This document shows, piece after piece, positions 8,771 through 15,995 of a DNA stretch of 64,000 nt. Under the pieces are notes generated by a model that saw only the letters and a program-made list of their open reading frames with translations, had not been told where the DNA came from and searched no databases. The first letter of the stretch is position 1. Each line of letters opens with the position of its first letter. The translations under genes were made by a program, and so were the position numbers. Location: assembly GCF_023721835.1 (NCBI RefSeq), contig NZ_JAMKFE010000005.1:310001-374000 (forward strand). Direction: 5' to 3'. Source of the DNA: Caldimonas mangrovi. GTDB taxonomy: Bacteria; Pseudomonadota; Gammaproteobacteria; Burkholderiales; Burkholderiaceae_C.

Positions 8771-8890
8771 CCTCTGGCGGTGATGCCATCGCTGATGTCG
8801 TGCGCCACCGCCTACGCCGTCACCGACGGGTTGTCCCCGATGGACGTCGGCAACAGGCCTGCTTCGGCGACGTACAGGTGCCGGACGTCG
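8771..8890 (-). pseudogene. C-terminal remnant of a GMC-family oxidoreductase
   Basis: On the minus strand the translation reads HLYVAEAGLLPTSIGDNPSVTA, a stop, then AVAHDISDGITAR. This is the hallmark C-terminal segment of GMC flavoproteins (VADASVFPTSIGxNPxxT-Y-A), with the usual tyrosine codon changed to amber TAG at 8812-8814. No frame continues upstream into a recognisable FAD domain; that space is occupied by the plus-strand glycolipid-binding gene. It looks like the decayed tail of a gene lost on insertion or rearrangement. The 290-bp interval 8681-8970 holds nothing else I can identify. Confidence 0.55.
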
Positions 8891-8970
8891 TGCCAAGACC
8901 CTCGGCAGGGCGTGGGTTCGACGTCTCGCCGCACACTGCTTTCGATGGCCAAGCCCGGAAAGGATGTGCG

Positions 8971-9552
8971 ATGCCCCATGCAGCAGCCCGAGCGATCTGC
9001 TGGCTCCCCAGCTGGAACCAGGACCAGCCGGGTGTGGGGCTCGAGCATCTGCTGCTGTCGCCCGGTGCGGCTGACAGCGTGGTCCTGGCCATCGACGAGG
9101 ATCAGGGGCCGTTTCGCCTGACCTACCGGCTCGGCTGGGACGATGCCTGGCAGCTGCGCCATGCCGGGCTGAAGGTCGTGACCGAGCTTTTCACGCACTC
9201 GCTGCACCTCGAGACCGACGGTGCGGGTCACTGGCGCGATGAACGAGGCCCGCTGGACGAACTGGAGGGGTGCCGGGACATCGACATCTGGCCGACGCCT
9301 TTCACGAACAGCTTTCCGATCCGGCGCGAGCCGATGGCCCTCGGCGAGCGGCGGGAGTTCCGCATGGCATGGATCTTCGCGCCCGACCTGACGGTGCAGG
9401 TTCAGCCCCAGGCGTACACGCGACTGGGCGAGCGGCGTTATCTTTTTGAGAACCTCGACGGCAGCGGTTTCCGTGCCGAACTGCCGGTCGACGATGACGG
9501 CATCGTGATCGACTACCCGGAACTGTTCCAGCGCGTGCGCCTGCCCCGCTGA
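8971..9552 (+). CDS. Putative glycolipid-binding family protein (PF06475/COG3554-like)
   Basis: 193-aa protein resembling the Glycolipid_bind family: conserved stretches GLEHLLLSP, LTYRLGWDDAWQLRHAGL, DIDIWPTPFTNSFPIRR and FAPDLTVQVQPQAYTRL. No signal peptide or membrane segment is seen, so it is probably cytoplasmic. The biochemical role of the family is poorly known. The ATG at 8971 follows AAAGGA; the open frame continues upstream to 8554 but overlaps nagAb and has no family similarity there. It stands alone after the nag operon. Confidence 0.75.
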   Translation: MPHAAARAICWLPSWNQDQPGVGLEHLLLSPGAADSVVLAIDEDQGPFRLTYRLGWDDAWQLRHAGLKVVTELFTHSLHLETDGAGHWRDERGPLDELEGCRDIDIWPTPFTNSFPIRREPMALGERREFRMAWIFAPDLTVQVQPQAYTRLGERRYLFENLDGSGFRAELPVDDDGIVIDYPELFQRVRLPR

Positions 9553-9604
9553 ATTGCGCCCGTGCCCTGGCCGGCCTGGCGCGCGAGCCGTGACCAGCGG
9601 GGCC

Positions 9605-10522
9605 TCAGCTCAGAGCCGACAGCCGCAGCTCCAGCAGCTCGGAAGGTCGTGCCGGATCATCCGCGTCCGTCACCAGCCAGAGTCGATCATCGTCCGCCAG
9701 CACCACGCCTTCGACCTTGGGGGCGTCCTTCAAGCGCTCGCATCGCACCACGCGGTTTCGGGCATCGCACCATCCGATCACCGAGCCGACGCAGGCGCCG
9801 TCGTCGTAGGGGTTCGAGGTGTCTTCCGCAACCGCCGAGAAGACCCAACCCCCGGCCGGCCAGGCGGCAGCGTCCGTGATGCCGAGCGGCACGCCATCGA
9901 TGGACCCGAGATCGACGGTCGCGATGTCGAGCGGCGGCGGCACAGTGCCTGTGCCGGCAAGCCAACGAGCGGCCGGCGCCCCTTGGTAGCGGATGTGTGC
10001 GTTGTAAGGGTGGCCCCGGTGTGCTCGCTGGAAGAGATGCAGGTGCGTACCATCGAAGAACGCGGCCTCGAAGTTCGGTTCCCCCAGTCGCCCGTGCAGC
10101 GCTGCGTGAAGCTGTTCGAGAGAGACGGTTCGTGGCAGCCCGACAAGTTCGCCATGTCTGTCGACCGGGAACACGAACGCGCGCTGGCGCCGTGGCGTGG
10201 AGGCCGAGCCGAATGCGGCCAGCAGGCCGTTCTGCTGCGCGGTGAGGGGCGGAACGTGAACCAGCACCTCCAGATCCGGCTTGGCCTTCTTCCGCTGCGC
10301 ATGATCGTCGGGCAGCGCTCCCGGCGCGAACTGCACCATCCGCAAAGGGCATGCCACGGGATCGTCGGCATCGAGTTGCACCAGATGGTGTTCGTCGTCC
10401 GCCGCGATGTAGAGCTTGCGGCCGACGCGAGCAAGGCCGCTGGCCGAGCTGAGGTGCGGTTGACCTCGAGGATGGTCGCTGGGATCGAGCGTCAACTGGC
10501 GCAGACGATGCGGAACAAGCAT
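9605..10522 (-). CDS. Conserved hypothetical protein, probable beta-propeller-like (DUF6929-type)
   Basis: 305-aa protein without signal peptide or membrane helices. Repeating blade-like segments (GLARVGRKLYIAADDEHHLVQ, VFSAVAEDTSNPYDDGACVGSVIGW, VEGVVLADDDRLWLVTDADD) suggest a beta-propeller, and the last resembles phytase-like or SdiA-type calcium-binding propeller blades. I know similar hypothetical proteins in Burkholderiales but no function; the DUF number is a tentative recollection. It lies downstream of tetR on the same strand, with 61 bp between them, and may share its transcript. Confidence 0.65.
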   Translation of the reverse strand: MLVPHRLRQLTLDPSDHPRGQPHLSSASGLARVGRKLYIAADDEHHLVQLDADDPVACPLRMVQFAPGALPDDHAQRKKAKPDLEVLVHVPPLTAQQNGLLAAFGSASTPRRQRAFVFPVDRHGELVGLPRTVSLEQLHAALHGRLGEPNFEAAFFDGTHLHLFQRAHRGHPYNAHIRYQGAPAARWLAGTGTVPPPLDIATVDLGSIDGVPLGITDAAAWPAGGWVFSAVAEDTSNPYDDGACVGSVIGWCDARNRVVRCERLKDAPKVEGVVLADDDRLWLVTDADDPARPSELLELRLSALS

Positions 10523-10583
10523 GTACGAATTGTGCGCCCGGGCGCCGAGAGGGGTCTGTCAGCGGCCTGCCAGCGGGACGGGA

Positions 10584-11162
10584 TCACTCGCCCTCGGTGA
10601 GCATGCCCTGCATGAGCAGCTGCAGGCCTCTCAGTACGTCGTCGACTGGTTCGCCGAATTGTGCGTGCACGATGGCACCGTCCAGGGCGATGCACAGCGC
10701 ACGCGTGCGCCGTGCGCGGCCGGCACCGGCAGGCAATAGCGTCTCGACCGCGGCTGCCATCTCTCGCTTGTGCCGCCGGGTGACCTCGAGGACGGCCGGC
10801 AGCTCCTCGGCCAACTCGCTCACCGAGTTGAGAAAGCCGCAACCACGGTATCCAGGACTGCGCAGCCATTCCCCGAGGGCCGGTATCAGTGCCGCAGCAC
10901 CCGGGCTGACGGCGCGGTGCCTCTCGAGCGCAGCGCGAAACCACTGCATCCAATGCTCGTGCCGCGCTTCCAGGTAGGCCAGCACCAGGTCGTTCTTGCT
11001 GGGGAAGTGGCGATAGAAGGTCACTTTGGTGACGCGGGCCTCTGCAATGACCCGGTCGATGCCGGTCGCGCGCACCCCATGGCGATAGAAGAGATCATGT
11101 GCCGTGGCGAGGATGCGCTCGCGTGCGGGCAGGAGGGCGGCGGCGGTGGGTGCTCGGTCCAT
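10584..11162 (-). CDS. TetR/AcrR family repressor
   Basis: 192-aa TetR-family regulator. The N-terminal HTH (ILATAHDLFYRHGVRATGIDRVI, then TKVTFYRHFPSKNDLVLAYL) is typical; the ligand-binding half is variable. The ATG at 11162 is chosen because the HTH begins within 20 residues of it; the frame upstream would run through the operator region. It is divergent from the DUF1348 gene, and two strong palindromes lie in the 91-bp gap, so it very probably represses both itself and that gene. The ligand is unknown. Confidence 0.88.
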   Translation of the reverse strand: MDRAPTAAALLPARERILATAHDLFYRHGVRATGIDRVIAEARVTKVTFYRHFPSKNDLVLAYLEARHEHWMQWFRAALERHRAVSPGAAALIPALGEWLRSPGYRGCGFLNSVSELAEELPAVLEVTRRHKREMAAAVETLLPAGAGRARRTRALCIALDGAIVHAQFGEPVDDVLRGLQLLMQGMLTEGE

Positions 11163-11170
11163 CCCGTCAT

Positions 11171-11190
11171 TGTAGACAGGTTTGTCTACA
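11171..11190. promoter_or_regulatory. TetR operator candidate 1
   Basis: Perfect inverted repeat TGTAGACA-GGTT-TGTCTACA, 8-bp arms with a 4-bp spacer, 9 bp upstream of the tetR start. It shares the half-site TAGACA with operator 2. Both sit in the divergent promoter region, as expected for a TetR autorepressor. Confidence 0.75.
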
Positions 11191-11209
11191 TGCCGTAGAC
11201 TGAAGGAAC

Positions 11210-11227
11210 GTAGACAGATCTGTCTAC
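11210..11227. promoter_or_regulatory. TetR operator candidate 2
   Basis: 18-bp perfect palindrome GTAGACAGATCTGTCTAC, centred about 35 bp upstream of the DUF1348 start. It uses the same half-site as operator 1 but without the four-base spacer (continuous palindrome). The centre-to-centre distance between the two operators is about 38 bp. Confidence 0.78.
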
Positions 11228-11253
11228 ATCGATCAAGCAAGGAGTGACACCGC

Positions 11254-11721
11254 ATGGAAGCCCGCCCCCCGGTACCGCCGTTCTCCGACGAAACGGCAAG
11301 AGTCAAGGTCCGTCTGGCCGAGGACGCCTGGAACACCCGCGATCCGGAGCGCGTGGCGCTGGCCTACAGCGCAGACACACGCTGGCGCAATCGCGCCGAG
11401 TTTCCAGTCGGGCGAGAGCAGGTGAAAGCCTTCCTGCAACGCAAGTGGACGCGCGAACTGGACTACCGGCTGATCAAGGAGTTGTGGGCCCATGGGCCGG
11501 ATCGCATTGCGGTGCGGTTCGCGTACGAATGGCACGATGACGCCGGGCAGTGGTTTCGCAGCTATGGCAACGAGAACTGGCAATTCGATGCGACGGGCCT
11601 GATGACCCAGCGGCATGCCAGCATCAACGACATGCCGATCAGCGTTTCGCAGCGGCTGTTCTTCTGGCCGCCGGGCCGGCGACCCGACGATCATGCCGGG
11701 CTCAGTGCGCTCGGCCTCTGA
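11254..11721 (+). CDS. DUF1348 / nuclear transport factor 2-like protein
   Basis: 155-aa SnoaL/NTF2-fold protein of the DUF1348 family, recognised by [31 protein letters not shown] and [20 protein letters not shown]. The ATG follows AAGGAG at 11239-11244. The family often sits beside TetR regulators and may act on small electrophiles, but its reaction is not established. Here it is divergent from a TetR gene with two operators, so expression is probably inducible. A hairpin (CCGGGGC-GCA-GCCCCGG, 11733-11749) lies 12 bp after the stop but lacks a T-tract. Confidence 0.82.
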   Translation: MEARPPVPPFSDETARVKVRLAEDAWNTRDPERVALAYSADTRWRNRAEFPVGREQVKAFLQRKWTRELDYRLIKELWAHGPDRIAVRFAYEWHDDAGQWFRSYGNENWQFDATGLMTQRHASINDMPISVSQRLFFWPPGRRPDDHAGLSALGL

Positions 11722-11806
11722 CGGCTTGCATTCCGGGGCGCAGCCCCGGTACGGTAGATGCTGGTAGACGCAGGCGCCGCCCATCGACGTACGCCTGCCC
11801 GGACAC

Positions 11807-11832
11807 TGCCTGCCTGCCTGCCTGCCTGCCTG
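11807..11832. repeat. Tetranucleotide tandem repeat (TGCC)6
   Basis: Six perfect TGCC units plus a partial seventh. It lies about 325 bp upstream of the hybrid-kinase start. Such repeats can change length by slipped-strand replication; effects on a promoter or upstream frame are speculative. Confidence 0.8.
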
Positions 11833-12044
11833 GCGAGCGCGGAGCGCGGCCAAGGCGTTCGCAACTGCCTGCCCGATGTGCAGTGCGTACAACCCGGGTA
11901 ACTACGCACGCAAGACGCTGTGGGATTGCACACATTGCACTTCCGGGGCCACGCGGTGCGCCGGAGAATGGCCCGGGGCTCGCTCACTCGACCGAGGGCT
12001 GTGCTCTCATAGGGGTTGCGGCCCAAGGGGCCGTGAGCGGCGTT

Positions 12045-12084
12045 GCAAAGCCTCGCCGGGTAGGTCACCCGGCGGCGCTTTTGC
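12045..12084 (+). terminator. Long imperfect hairpin, terminator-like, upstream of the hybrid kinase
   Basis: A perfect core stem CGCCGGGT (12054-12061) and ACCCGGCG (12067-12074) with a 5-nt loop is extended by near-pairing of GCAAAG with CTTTTGC on the outside, ending in a short T-run (CTTTT). It could terminate read-through from upstream or structure the kinase leader. Confidence 0.45.
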
Positions 12085-12154
12085 GTCTTGCGCAAGGTCG
12101 CCTGGACCCAGCGCATCAGCCCTCCGTAGTGTGAACAGCCCTGGACCACACGCC

Positions 12155-14536
12155 ATGCGAGCACCACTGCCGTCGTCCGAGGAAGCCCGCCTGCGCGATT
12201 TCTGCCGCGCGTCGGGTGACTGGATGTGGGAAACCGACGAACAGCTGCGCTACACCTGGGTATCGGACGAGATCTCCGCCGTGACCGGCTTGATGCCGTC
12301 CGGTCTCGTCGGCCGGCCGGTGGAGGACGCGGTGCTCGTGCACCTCGACGGCAGCCGGGCACGGCGAGGCAACCTGTTGCAGTTGCTGGCCCGTCGTCAG
12401 GCGTTCAGCGGTGCGGTGTCGGAAAAGCGCACGCCACGCGGCCTGCTGTATGTATCGCGCAGTGCGGTCCCGGTGTTCGATGGCAGCGGCCGCTTCCTGG
12501 GCTATCGCGGCACGGCGCGCGACATCACGGCCCAGGTCGAATCCGCACGGCGGTCGCGGCAGCATGAGGATCTTCTCGAGCGGTTGTCCTCGCATGTGCC
12601 CGGCGTCATCTTTCAGCTGCGCATCGAGCGGAACGGGCGTTTTCACTTTCCCTACATGAGCGACGGCTTGCCGCAGGTGCTGCGCCTGGAGGGCCGCCGC
12701 GAGTTCGATGCACGCCGTTCGGCCCGGCTCTATCGCCAGATCCACCGGGACGACCGCCGGGCCGTGGTCGACAGTCTCGCTCGTGCCTACCTCGAGCTGA
12801 CACCGTGGCAGTGCGAATGCCGTGTCATCGCCGGCGATACCGTCGCCTGGATCGAGGTGCGGGCCATGCCGGAGCAAGAAAGCGACGGCAGCACCCTGTG
12901 GCACGGTTTCATCGCCGACGTGAGCGAGCGCAAGGAGATCGAGCTGGCGCTGCGCCGCTCCGAGGAGCGCTGGGACATGGCCGCCGATGCGGCGGGCATC
13001 GGCATCGCGGAAGTCGATCTGGCCACCGGACTGATGTCGATGGACCGGCGCGCCTGTGCCAACCACGGGCTCGGCTATCCGCTTGTCGGCTACACCTTGC
13101 AGGATTGGTTGCAGGCCGTCGACGCAAGCGAGCGCGAGCAGGCTCGCCACGAGCTGTTCAGCGCACTGCACGACAGACGCACGGTGGAAACCCGTTACCG
13201 GCTGCGCCGCCCGGATGGCACCGATGTGGTCCTGGAGGTGGGCGCGCGCGGCCTGTACGACCGTCAAGGGCAGCCGGTGGGCCTCGTGGGCACCTGTCGG
13301 GACGTCACGTCTCAATGGGAGTTCGAGCGGTTGCAGCGCGACAAGCAGGCGGCCGAGCGCGCCAATGACGCCAAGAGCGAGTTCTTGTCGCGGGTGAGCC
13401 ACGAACTGCGCACGCCCTTGAACGCCATCCTCGGTTTCACGCAACTGATGCTGCTCGACCGGGCCGAGCCGCTGTCGCCTGCCCAGCGCAAGCGGCTCGA
13501 CAACGCGAGGCGGGCAGGGCGGCACTTGCTCGGGTTGATCAACGACATGCTCGAGCTGACGCGAATCGAGCAGGAAGATTTCACGGTCCAGCCGATCGGG
13601 GTCGACGCGTGGAGCGCGGTGGCCGACTGTCTTGCCCTCGTCCAGCCGCTGGCCGACGAGGCCGAGGTGGCCTTGCCGTCGTTGCCCGTCGCCTGCGAGC
13701 CGGTCTGGGCAGTGGCGGACCCTCGCGCGCTCGAGCAGGTGCTGATGAACCTGCTGTCGAACGCGATCAAGTACAACCGGCGCGGCGGTCGGGTCACGCT
13801 GGAGATTCGCCGTGATGCCCGCCATGGCACGGTGCGTATTGCCGTGCGCGACCAGGGCCCCGGGCTGGACGAGCAGCAGCAGGCGCAACTTTTCCAGCCG
13901 TTCAATCGCCTCGGTGCCGAGCGCACCCGCGTCGAAGGCAGCGGCCTCGGGCTCGTGATCAGCCGGCGGCTGCTGGCGGCAATAGGAGGGCAGCTCCACG
14001 TCGAAAGTCGTCCAGGTGGCGGGTCCACCTTCGTGATCGAGCTGCCTGCCGCCGAGGGCGCGGAAGCGGCGTCCGCCGACGCGACGGTGGCGCCTGCTGC
14101 ATCGTTCGATTCGACCTCGTGGCCTTCGCACCGAGTCCTCTATGTCGAGGACGAGCCGCTCAACATGATCCTGATGGAGGACGTGTTCCGGCAACTGCCC
14201 GGCTGGACGCTGCTGATGGCGTCCAACGGTGCCGAGGGCGAGCGCCTGGCACGCGAGATGGCGCCGGAGCTGGTGCTGATCGACATGAACCTTGGCGACA
14301 TCGACGGCATCGAACTGCTGCGGCGGCTGAGCCGCCACCCGGACACGTGCGAGCTGCGCTGCATTGCCGTGTCCGCCGATGCGATGCGGGAGCAGGTCGA
14401 GGAGGCACGGGCGGCCGGGTTCCTGGACTACTGGACCAAGCCGATCGACGTGCCGCGCGTTCTGGACGCCCTGGTGCGGCTGCTGTCGCCAAGGACGACG
14501 ACAGACGGAAAAGCCCAGGCTGGCGGGGCTCTGTAA
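12155..14536 (+). CDS. Multi-PAS hybrid sensor histidine kinase/response regulator
   Basis: About 793-aa cytoplasmic hybrid kinase without membrane segments. Three PAS-type modules occupy roughly residues 20-130, 145-270 and 280-400 (PAC ends YRGTARDIT, HGFIADVSERK, GTCRDVT). HisKA follows with phospho-acceptor His about 416 in SHELRTPLN, then HATPase_c (N-box NLLSNAIKYN, G-boxes DQGPGL and GSGLGL), then a receiver with Asp about 710 in LIDMNLGD and Lys in YWTKPID. ATG 12155 has no clear ribosome site; GTG 12131 in frame is possible. No output domain or obvious partner lies next to it. The signal is unknown; PAS domains suggest redox, ligand or light sensing. Confidence 0.88.
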   Translation: MRAPLPSSEEARLRDFCRASGDWMWETDEQLRYTWVSDEISAVTGLMPSGLVGRPVEDAVLVHLDGSRARRGNLLQLLARRQAFSGAVSEKRTPRGLLYVSRSAVPVFDGSGRFLGYRGTARDITAQVESARRSRQHEDLLERLSSHVPGVIFQLRIERNGRFHFPYMSDGLPQVLRLEGRREFDARRSARLYRQIHRDDRRAVVDSLARAYLELTPWQCECRVIAGDTVAWIEVRAMPEQESDGSTLWHGFIADVSERKEIELALRRSEERWDMAADAAGIGIAEVDLATGLMSMDRRACANHGLGYPLVGYTLQDWLQAVDASEREQARHELFSALHDRRTVETRYRLRRPDGTDVVLEVGARGLYDRQGQPVGLVGTCRDVTSQWEFERLQRDKQAAERANDAKSEFLSRVSHELRTPLNAILGFTQLMLLDRAEPLSPAQRKRLDNARRAGRHLLGLINDMLELTRIEQEDFTVQPIGVDAWSAVADCLALVQPLADEAEVALPSLPVACEPVWAVADPRALEQVLMNLLSNAIKYNRRGGRVTLEIRRDARHGTVRIAVRDQGPGLDEQQQAQLFQPFNRLGAERTRVEGSGLGLVISRRLLAAIGGQLHVESRPGGGSTFVIELPAAEGAEAASADATVAPAASFDSTSWPSHRVLYVEDEPLNMILMEDVFRQLPGWTLLMASNGAEGERLAREMAPELVLIDMNLGDIDGIELLRRLSRHPDTCELRCIAVSADAMREQVEEARAAGFLDYWTKPIDVPRVLDALVRLLSPRTTTDGKAQAGGAL

Positions 14537-14697
14537 AGAGGCTAGGCCGCGTGCACCGAGCGTGTGCCCAGAGGCAGAGGGGTTGCCGACTGCCTGGGTC
14601 CTGAGCATTTCGTCGTTCCATGCATCGAACCGTTCCTCCACCGGGTACCGTAGACCCATTCTGCCCAGAGACGGCATTGGAGCACTGACGATTAAAA

Positions 14698-14717
14698 TAC
14701 TGTATAAACATACAGTA
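14698..14717. promoter_or_regulatory. LexA (SOS) box upstream of a small gene
   Basis: TACTGTATAAACATACAGTA contains a perfect CTGT-N8-ACAG LexA consensus, with symmetry extending to TACTGTAT/ATACAGTA. It ends 38 bp before the ATG of the 60-aa gene. It is nearly the same as the box before imuA at 23732, so LexA repression is likely. Confidence 0.87.
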
Positions 14718-14755
14718 TGATGGATTCAATCGAACGGCATGCAAGGAGCAGAGAG

Positions 14756-14938
14756 ATGGACCCGGTCGACTGGATTTCTCGGTGTGCGGAACGACTGCAC
14801 GAACGGTGGAAGACGATCGCGATCGGCGACTTGGACGAGGTCGCGTGCGAATTGTTCAACGACCCGCTGTGGCGGGCACTGGAACCGGAAGAAGCCGCTG
14901 TGAGGTGGATGCAGCAGGGGATTCCGACCGCGGCTTGA
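14756..14938 (+). CDS. Small SOS-regulated protein of unknown function
   Basis: 60-aa acidic protein beginning MDPVDWISRCAERLHERW, helical in appearance with several Trp residues (WISR, HERWK, DPLWRALEPEEAAVRWMQQG) and no signal or membrane segment. ATG 14756 is preceded by AAGGAG with good spacing; an in-frame ATG at 14717 overlaps the LexA box and is unlikely. I recall similar uncharacterised small proteins in Burkholderiales. Placement behind a LexA box suggests a DNA-damage role such as a small modulator of repair or division, but nothing in the sequence proves it. Confidence 0.7.
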   Translation: MDPVDWISRCAERLHERWKTIAIGDLDEVACELFNDPLWRALEPEEAAVRWMQQGIPTAA

Positions 14939-15323
14939 ATGAGCGGCGGCTGCAGCTGGGGAGCGGCGCTGCCCGGGCCCCGTTGGCGACTGACTTTTCG
15001 CGTCGCCGTCAGGCGCTCGCTGCTCAGACCTATAGCGAAGGTTGCGTGGCAGCGCGGCGCTGGCCAAGTGCATAGCGTCCGCGATGTTATTTATTTCGAA
15101 TGGACGTCGTTTGCCGGGTGGCCCCGTGTCCTCTGCTTCCGACGGGGAGATGAGCGCAGATCAATCAACGCGGTTTGCAGCTTGCTTGAGCTTGCACCGG
15201 CCGATCTGCCTGCGACGCGACAATCAACACGGCAGCCGCCCTCAGCGCGGCGGTACGAATAAGCATGCTCGTTTCCGGTGAGCAAGATCCGTTGCGGCGT
15301 GCGCCATGTACCCGAAACTTCCT
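14939..15323. other. Intergenic region, no supported gene
   Basis: 385 bp with several overlapping short frames, none with a family match or good ribosome site. A minus-strand frame starting near 15262 begins with a hydrophobic, signal-like stretch but stops after about 35 codons and may be debris. I see no clear regulatory element. Confidence 0.5.
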
Positions 15324-15731
15324 TCAGCGGTCCGCGTCGCGGCGAAAGCCGAAATACAACGCGACCGCAGCCAACACGATGTGGAGCCACACATCGTGCC
15401 CGTACAGAGGCACGAGGCCAAAGGTCGTATGCAGCCGAAGGGCTGGGATCAGGCCCATCAGAGCCAGGGCCGTGTAGACGATGCCAACCGCTTTGGCATA
15501 GATCCGGGCGGCGTCGAAGCCGCGCCCCGCGACAAGGCCCCAGAGGCCGAATGCGGCGTGGAAGACGTTGTGCAGGACGTTGACCGGGAACAGTCCTAAC
15601 AAAAGGCCCATGCCGGCGGTCACTGTCACGTCGGGGTGCGTATGAGGTGCCGTCATGCCGGGGATAAAGCCGGCGATGGCGACGATGAGGAAGACCGCGC
15701 CATAAACAAATGCGAAAGTACGAACTTTCAT
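15324..15731 (-). CDS. DUF4383 integral membrane protein
   Basis: 135-aa protein with four predicted transmembrane helices: about 7-25 (FAFVYGAVFLIVAIAGFIPG), 38-75, 82-100 and 112-130. The repeated hydrophobic pattern with NVLHNVFHAAFGLWGL matches the DUF4383 family; no function is known. The ATG at 15731 follows AAGGACAG. It is monocistronic, flanked by unrelated genes. Confidence 0.8.
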   Translation of the reverse strand: MKVRTFAFVYGAVFLIVAIAGFIPGMTAPHTHPDVTVTAGMGLLLGLFPVNVLHNVFHAAFGLWGLVAGRGFDAARIYAKAVGIVYTALALMGLIPALRLHTTFGLVPLYGHDVWLHIVLAAVALYFGFRRDADR

Positions 15732-15995
15732 GATTCTGTCCTTGTTGGAGTGACTGAGCCGCCCATCAGCATCGTTCCTGCATTGAAACGCTGCTGCCAG
15801 TCCCGCAGCAAGCGGCTTGCCAGGGCCAAATCGCCCCAGGTTCAGTAGACACCTTCGAGCCTAAAGACCCGGCGGCGACCGTTAGGGACGCCGCCAGAGT
15901 GACTGCGCTGGGAACTTGAGCGAAAACCTTAGCGCCCGGATGGGGCACGAGCGACACGGGAAAAATACCGGGTGCTTTGGCAGACACTTATGTAA

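Larger units (their letters stand above)
11722..12154. other. Intergenic region with hairpins and a tetranucleotide repeat
   Basis: 433 bp without a convincing gene. It contains a GC hairpin just after the DUF1348 gene (11733-11749), six tandem TGCC units (11807-11830), a small hairpin CGGCCC-AAG-GGGCCG near 12019-12033, and a long imperfect hairpin at 12045-12084. The frame of the downstream kinase stays open through much of it, but residues there match nothing. Confidence 0.7.

Noticed and set aside
12040-12080. Possible second c-di-GMP riboswitch (GCAAAGCC motif) upstream of the hybrid kinase
   Set aside because: Only the short GCAAAGCC string matches; the GGCAAACC block, GAAA loop and CCTAAG block are missing.
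11876-12154. N-terminal extension of the hybrid kinase to 11876
   Set aside because: The extra 93 residues are Arg/Gly/Cys-rich, run through hairpins and lack similarity; PAS homology begins after ATG 12155.
15091-15390. Short frames in 14.9-15.4 kb, including a signal-peptide-like start on the minus strand
   Set aside because: They are under 110 codons, stop early or overlap the DUF4383 gene, and lack ribosome sites or homology.
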